From Brevundimonas sp. (GTDB lineage: Bacteria; Pseudomonadota; Alphaproteobacteria; Caulobacterales; Caulobacteraceae): 9,571 nt of DNA. Location: assembly GCA_020253595.1 (NCBI GenBank), contig JADCBH010000110.1:1-9571 (forward strand). Direction: 5' to 3'. This document shows positions 7,118 to 9,571 of this stretch, in pieces (within the stretch, counting starts at the first letter, position 1; each line of letters opens with the position of its first letter). Below the pieces are notes generated by a model. The model was not told where the DNA came from and did no database searches. It worked only from the letters and a program-made list of their open reading frames with translations. The translations under genes were made by a program, and so were the position numbers.

Positions 7118-7566
7118 TCGACGTCGAGGTGGAGGACGAGGCCTGGGCGGCCGCGATCGTCGACGTCGAGGCGGTCGTCGTGGCGGCGGCAGAAGCGGCG
7201 CTGGGAATGGTCGCGGGCGCGGTCACGATCTTGCTGGCCGATGACGCGACCGTCCGCGACCTGAATGCGCGGTTCCGGGGCAAGGATCGCCCGACCAATG
7301 TCCTGTCGTTTCCGGCCGCGCCCATGCCCGGCGCCGTGCCGGAGCCATTGGGCGACATCATTCTCGCCTATGGAACCTGCGCTTCCGAGGCCGAGGCGCA
7401 GGCCAAGTCCCTTGCGGATCATCTGAGGCATCTGGTCGTTCATGGCGTTCTCCACCTTCTGGGGCGCGATCACAAAAGCGATGCCGAGGCGGAGGCCATG
7501 GAGGCGGAGGAACGAGAGATTCTGTCGGGCCTCGGCGTTGCCGACCCCTATCGGGCGGTCGCATGA
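7114..7566 (+). CDS. ybeY: endoribonuclease YbeY (rRNA maturation factor)
   Basis: Zinc-dependent single-strand endoribonuclease needed for 16S rRNA 3'-end maturation and ribosome quality control. 150 residues, the typical length. Zinc ligands are the H-x3-H-x5-H motif at H110, H114 and H120 (HGVLHLLGRDH). The conserved arginine block LNARFRGKDRPTNVLSFP carries R59 at the position of the E. coli catalytic arginine. The strand LGDIILAYG is also typical. The N terminus is unusually alanine/valine-rich (AIVDVEAVVVAAAEAALG). It starts at ATG 7114 inside the phoH stop (ATGA) and ends overlapping lnt in the same way, so translation is probably coupled on both sides. Confidence 0.95.
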   Translation: MIDVEVEDEAWAAAIVDVEAVVVAAAEAALGMVAGAVTILLADDATVRDLNARFRGKDRPTNVLSFPAAPMPGAVPEPLGDIILAYGTCASEAEAQAKSLADHLRHLVVHGVLHLLGRDHKSDAEAEAMEAEEREILSGLGVADPYRAVA

Positions 7567-9140
7567 CCGCCGTGCTGGACAGGCTGGGAGCATTGTTGGC
7601 GGGGCGATGGAGCCGGATTGGCCTCGCCTTGGCGGCCGGAGTGCTGGCCGCGCTGGTGCATCCCCCGTTCGGATTTCTCCCGGGCTTGATCGCCTATCCC
7701 CTCCTCATGCTGTTGGCCGAGCGTTCGGGCAGCGTACGTGGGGCCTTCTGGGTCGGCTGGCTGGCGGGCTTTGGCTACTTCCTTGTCGGCTGCTGGTGGG
7801 TGGCGGAAGCCTTTCTGGTCAATCCCGCCCAGGCCTGGATGGCCCCGATCGCGGTGAGCCTCCTGCCCGCCGGTGTGGGCCTGTTCTGGGGATGCGCCAC
7901 CGCACTCTATCGCCGCTTCGCACCGCAGGGCCTGACCCGGGTTCTGGTCTTCGCGGCCATGTTCGCCCTGCTGGAATGGCTGCGTGGCCATGTTCTCACC
8001 GGCTTTCCCTGGAACCCGGCGGGCGCGGGCTGGCGAGCCGGATCAGCGGCATCGCAGTTCGCCTCGGTCGTCGGGGTCTATGGCCTGGGTCTGGTGACGG
8101 TCGCGGCGGCGGCAGCGTTCGGACCGCTCGTGACGCCCGGTCCATTGAAGGGTCGGCTGGGAGTGGCGTTGGCGGGGACGGCCGTGTTCGCCGCCCTCAT
8201 CCTTGGGGGATCGATCCGACTGGCCGGGATCGAAGTGCGTGAAACAACGACCCTGATCCGGATCGTCCAGCCTGATATTGATCAGGAATCCAAATGGACG
8301 CCGGAAGCCTACCGCTCGATCGTCGATCGTTACGTCAATCTGACCGCGCGATCCGGAGCGGCGCAACCGGACCTCATCGTCTGGCCCGAGGGCGCGCTAC
8401 CGGCCAGCTTCAACACCGTTTTCGCTCCTGGATCGCCCGATGGAGCCGCGATTTCACGCGCGCTTCAGCCGGGTCAGACCCTGCTGGCGGGCTTTGGCCG
8501 GGGAGAGCGGGACGAGGACGGGCGCACCCGCTACTACAACAGCCTGATCGCCCTTCACGACGAAGGGGGCGAGGGCCTCCGCATCGCGGCCATTTATGAT
8601 AAGCACAGGCTGGTGCCCTTCGGAGAGTACCTCCCGCTGGGCGGTCTCATGAGCGCGATGGGGATTCGCAGCCTCGTCCACATGCCCGCGGACTTCAGCC
8701 CGGGTCCGACCCCGGCCCCCATGGAATTGCCGAACGGGCCGCGCGTCCAGCCGTTGATCTGCTACGAAAGCCTCTATCCCGGCTTCACGCCTGCCGGCCG
8801 CGGACGCCCGGAGTGGATCGTGAATGTGTCGAACGATGCGTGGTTCGGGGCGACCTCCGGGCCATTGCAGCATCTCAATCTTGCCAGCTATCGCGCCATC
8901 GAGACCGGACTGCCGGTGGTTCGTGCGACGCCGACCGGCGTGTCGGCAATGATCGACCCCTGGGGCCGCGTGATCCAGGACCAGCGACTGGACAGCGGTG
9001 AAAGCGGCGTGATCGACGCCCGGCTACCGGCACCGATCGGAACCACGGTCTACGGCCGCTTCGGCGACGTCGTGTTCTGGCTTATGCTGCTGCTGACCCT
9101 GACACCGCTCATCCCGATCCGTCGGTTCATTCGCGCCTGA
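7563..9140 (+). CDS. lnt: apolipoprotein N-acyltransferase Lnt
   Basis: Inner-membrane enzyme that adds the third acyl chain to the N-terminal cysteine of lipoproteins, the last step before Lol-mediated sorting. 525 residues against 512 in E. coli. The N-terminal third holds roughly six or seven hydrophobic segments (about 18-35, 38-51, 60-80, 90-112, 125-142, 163-190, 198-218). The nitrilase-like periplasmic domain follows, with the complete catalytic triad: E276 in VWPEGALP, K347 in YDKHRLVPFGEYLPL and C400 in PLICYESLYPG. NVSNDAWFG and the RATPTGVSA strand are also present, and a last membrane segment lies at about 500-518 (VVFWLMLLLTLTPLIPI). It overlaps ybeY by four bases (ATGA). No intact gene for a CBS-domain CorC/TlyC-like protein lies between them. 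Confidence 0.96.
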   Translation: MTAVLDRLGALLAGRWSRIGLALAAGVLAALVHPPFGFLPGLIAYPLLMLLAERSGSVRGAFWVGWLAGFGYFLVGCWWVAEAFLVNPAQAWMAPIAVSLLPAGVGLFWGCATALYRRFAPQGLTRVLVFAAMFALLEWLRGHVLTGFPWNPAGAGWRAGSAASQFASVVGVYGLGLVTVAAAAAFGPLVTPGPLKGRLGVALAGTAVFAALILGGSIRLAGIEVRETTTLIRIVQPDIDQESKWTPEAYRSIVDRYVNLTARSGAAQPDLIVWPEGALPASFNTVFAPGSPDGAAISRALQPGQTLLAGFGRGERDEDGRTRYYNSLIALHDEGGEGLRIAAIYDKHRLVPFGEYLPLGGLMSAMGIRSLVHMPADFSPGPTPAPMELPNGPRVQPLICYESLYPGFTPAGRGRPEWIVNVSNDAWFGATSGPLQHLNLASYRAIETGLPVVRATPTGVSAMIDPWGRVIQDQRLDSGESGVIDARLPAPIGTTVYGRFGDVVFWLMLLLTLTPLIPIRRFIRA

Positions 9141-9250
9141 CCGGTCGTTCGAGCGTTGGAATCGCCATTTCCCAGAATTTGCATGACAGTCCTTGGCGCG
9201 GGGCGCATTCGAGGTCATTGATTCGGGTTTATGACGACGACGGACCAGCC
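9141..9250 (+). promoter_or_regulatory. intergenic region upstream of the XRE regulator, with two GANTC sites
   Basis: The largest gene-free gap in the window (110 bases) and lower in G+C than its surroundings. It contains GAATC at 9159-9163 and GATTC at 9220-9224, both matching the CcrM methylation site GANTC of Caulobacterales and relatives. A weak promoter-like pair is TTGGCG (9193-9198) and ATTGAT (9217-9222) with an 18-base spacer; the second GANTC overlaps that putative -10. There is no clear terminator for lnt. A promoter somewhere here is likely because operon-style overlap ends, but the exact boxes are uncertain. Confidence 0.35.
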
Positions 9251-9571
9251 ATGGCGAGAGGCAAGGGAGAAGACGGCCCCCATCCGGTGGACCGCCACGT
9301 AGGCCGCAGGGTTTGCGAGAAACGGATCAGTCTTGGCTATAACCAGAGCGACCTCGGACGGGCGCTCGGCCTGACGTTTCAGCAGATCCAGAAGTACGAG
9401 AAGGGCACCAACCGCATCTCGGCGTCCAAGCTCTGGGACATCGCCCGCTTCTTCAAGGTCGACGTAGGATTCTTCTTTCAGGGGCTCGGCGTCGCCCAGC
9501 CCGGAATGGCTGAGGACGCTCAACCCGCCTTCGACCATGATTTCCCGGCGACCCGGCACACGATCGAGATC
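9251..9571 (+). CDS. XRE/Cro-CI-family helix-turn-helix regulator (3' end outside window)
   Basis: 107 codons are open to the window edge, so the protein continues beyond. The start is ATG at 9251 with a weak GGA six bases upstream; the ATG at 9231 is out of frame. The N terminus (PHPVDRHVGRRVCEKRISLGYNQ) and a single HTH domain at about residues 17-77 (QSDLGRALGLTFQQIQKYEKGTNRI, then ISASKLWDIARFFKVDVGFFFQGL) match a Cro/CI-like group common in alphaproteobacteria. The remainder is acidic with no recognised domain yet. It probably binds DNA as a dimer; its targets cannot be told from sequence. In Caulobacterales a regulator of this kind often sits between lnt and metK, so metK may follow (recollection, not visible here). 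Confidence 0.9.
   Translation, partial: MARGKGEDGPHPVDRHVGRRVCEKRISLGYNQSDLGRALGLTFQQIQKYEKGTNRISASKLWDIARFFKVDVGFFFQGLGVAQPGMAEDAQPAFDHDFPATRHTIEI

Noticed and set aside
7118..7171. Direct repeat TCGACGTCGAGG at 7118-7129 and 7160-7171 in the start of ybeY
   Set aside because: It encodes similar IDVE/VDVE peptides using the preferred codons of a GC-rich genome and contains a self-complementary core; probably chance, with no sign of a functional site.
1..9571. Mobile elements, CRISPR arrays, tRNA or rRNA genes, riboswitches, LexA-type GTTC-N7-GTTC boxes
   Set aside because: Read on both strands by eye; no transposase, spaced repeat array, cloverleaf or convincing box was seen, and almost all of the sequence is accounted for by core genes.

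Overview
The window is about two-thirds G+C. All ten supported genes lie on the + strand, packed tightly and mostly overlapping by 1-11 bases. Gene content and order (large NAD-glutamate dehydrogenase, then tsaB-rimI-fur-miaB-phoH-ybeY-lnt, then a Cro/CI-type regulator) and the protein style (Fur without structural-zinc cysteines, Nfu beginning MFIQTEATPNP) point to an alphaproteobacterial chromosome, most likely Caulobacterales (Brevundimonas/Caulobacter-like). This placement is inferred from remembered family features, not from a search.

Region 1 (1-2472): the C-terminal part of a large (~1600-residue family) NAD-dependent glutamate dehydrogenase, cut by the window start, overlapping by one base a small universal-stress-protein gene. 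Region 2 (2473-3109): a short spacer with a hairpin, then an Nfu-type iron-sulfur carrier. Region 3 (3113-4714): tsaB, rimI and fur. Region 4 (4762-9140): miaB, phoH, ybeY and lnt, each overlapping the next. Region 5 (9141-9571): a 110-base gap with two GANTC sites, then the 5' part of an XRE-family regulator cut by the window end.

Themes link the genes. TsaB (t6A) and MiaB (ms2i6A) belong to pathways that modify adenosine 37 of tRNAs, and RimI acetylates ribosomal protein S18. YbeY processes rRNA, and PhoH is a P-loop ATPase often encoded next to it. So the middle of the window is a translation-quality cluster. Nfu (Fe-S delivery), Fur (iron or manganese sensing) and MiaB (two Fe-S clusters) form an iron/Fe-S thread through it. 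Lnt is the last enzyme of lipoprotein acylation and an envelope passenger at the end of the unit.

I see no mobile element, CRISPR array, tRNA, rRNA, phage gene or sign of recent transfer. This is an ordinary core-genome housekeeping region, and I do not find a new biological system. The points most worth a second look are modest: a 9-bp in-frame tandem repeat that creates an extra CxxC in Nfu, paired GANTC sites before the regulator, and direct ybeY-lnt joining without the CBS-domain (CorC/TlyC-like) gene often found there. Every stretch without a gene is under 120 bases.
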